Position numbers and translations under genes: made by a program
Shown: positions 4,695 through 5,146 of the stretch, one piece after another
Position numbering within the stretch: the first letter of the stretch is position 1
Layout: every line of letters begins with the position of its first letter
Notes under the pieces: generated by a model
Database searches by the model: none
Told to the model about the DNA's origin: nothing
What the model saw: the letters and a program-made list of their open reading frames with translations, nothing else
DNA from: Acidobacteriota bacterium
Lineage (GTDB): Bacteria; Acidobacteriota; Terriglobia; Terriglobales; Acidobacteriaceae
DNA: 5,146 nucleotides
NCBI GenBank assembly: GCA_025353435.1
Contig: JANXQR010000181.1
Coordinates: 1 to 5,146, forward strand
Direction: 5' to 3'

Positions 4695-5146
4695 TCACGC
4701 GTGGCGAGCCATCGCCAGGTCCACAATCTCCCCGATCATCTGGGTATAGGAAAGGCCGGATTTCCTGGCGGCCATGGCAAACTCCTGCCCGCTTGAGAGC
4801 CATGGGTTGGGATTCGCTTCAATGACAAATATCTCGCCCTTGCTCGATAAGCGCATGTCGATGCGCCCGTAATCGCGAAGCTTGACGGCGCGGTAAGCCT
4901 TGAGTGCAATCTCGGTGAGTTTGGCCGTGGTTTCTTCATCCAGGTCTTCGGCGATCGCCGATTTAGTCAGCTTGTAGGCTTCCGTATCTTTCTCGAATTT
5001 CACATCCTGGCTGGCGATCCTGGGCATGCCTTTGGGAAGCTTCGAAAGGTCAAGTTCTACAAGCGGCAGCGCATAAGCGCTCTGGTAACTGCCGAGGATG
5101 GCGGCGTAGATCTCGCGTCCTTCGATGTACTCCTCGATCAACGCGG
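4695..5146 (-). CDS. ATP-grasp protein, D-Ala-D-Ala ligase-like, C-terminal part
   Basis: Only the last 150 or so residues are in the window; the frame stays open through 5146, so the true start lies outside. The ATP-grasp catalytic C-terminal lobe is clear: E-E-Y-I-E-G-R-E-I-Y (start of the visible part) and Y-G-R-I-D-M-R-L...F-V-I-E-A-N-P-N-P-W-L near the end. The Asp of R-I-D-M-R, the Glu of V-I-E-A-N and the Asn two residues later have the spacing of the Mg-binding Asp257, Glu270 and Asn272 of E. coli DdlB. Family members join a carboxylate to an amine using ATP. The ending P-N-P-W-L-S-S-G-Q-E-F differs from typical Ddl, so this is more likely a Ddl-like ligase of unknown substrate than the peptidoglycan enzyme. 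It converges on the cytochrome gene across the palindrome. Confidence 0.82.
   Translation of the reverse strand, partial: ALIEEYIEGREIYAAILGSYQSAYALPLVELDLSKLPKGMPRIASQDVKFEKDTEAYKLTKSAIAEDLDEETTAKLTEIALKAYRAVKLRDYGRIDMRLSSKGEIFVIEANPNPWLSSGQEFAMAARKSGLSYTQMIGEIVDLAMARHA

Noticed and set aside
1..5146. tRNA, rRNA, CRISPR array, transposase, toxin-antitoxin or phage defence genes
   Set aside because: No regularly spaced identical repeats, structural RNA signatures or relevant protein motifs were found on either strand.

Overview
This window looks like chromosomal DNA from a heterotrophic bacterium of the Acidobacteriota (Terriglobia-like). That is an inference from three things: the moderately GC-rich coding style with frequent GTG/TTG starts, a secreted protein whose linker carries repeated D-P-D-R-P-x-L units, and a small di-heme cytochrome of the photosynthetic reaction-centre cytochrome type, a family I recall as common in non-phototrophic Acidobacteriota. 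No rRNA, tRNA, CRISPR, IS element or phage gene was seen. The window reads as ordinary chromosome, not a mobile island, and I do not see a convincing undescribed multi-gene system in it.

Layout, left to right. (1) 15-920, minus: an exported alpha/beta-hydrolase with a twin-arginine-like signal and a complete Ser-Asp-His triad. (2) 921-1123: a short gap with only a weak candidate promoter for gene 1. (3) 1124-2674, minus: a 516-residue exported protein of unknown function, with two predicted globular ends joined by a repetitive low-complexity linker. (4) 2704-3176, plus: a BCP/PrxQ-type peroxiredoxin whose reading frame is broken by an apparent one-base deletion near 3059-3060. It is divergent from gene 3, with only 29 bp between the start codons. 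(5) 3155-3919, plus: an AAG/MPG-family 3-methyladenine DNA glycosylase overlapping the end of the peroxiredoxin, probably one operon. (6) 3987-4529, plus: an exported di-heme c-type cytochrome with a His/Asp-rich tail, starting at TTG and preceded by a good sigma70-like promoter. (7) 4530-4694: a convergent gap holding a 36-bp perfect palindrome nested in longer imperfect arms, probably a bidirectional terminator. (8) 4695-5146, minus: the C-terminal part of an ATP-grasp protein of the D-Ala-D-Ala ligase-like family, cut by the window edge.

Functional picture. The peroxiredoxin and the DNA glycosylase fit a small damage-defence operon (peroxide removal plus alkylated-base excision). The hydrolase, the repeat protein and the cytochrome are all exported and act in or beyond the periplasm, but nothing in the sequence ties them into one pathway. 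The most useful observations are the frameshift just after the catalytic arginine of the peroxiredoxin, the overlapping divergent promoters around 2629-2756, the nested palindrome, and the repeat-bearing orphan protein.
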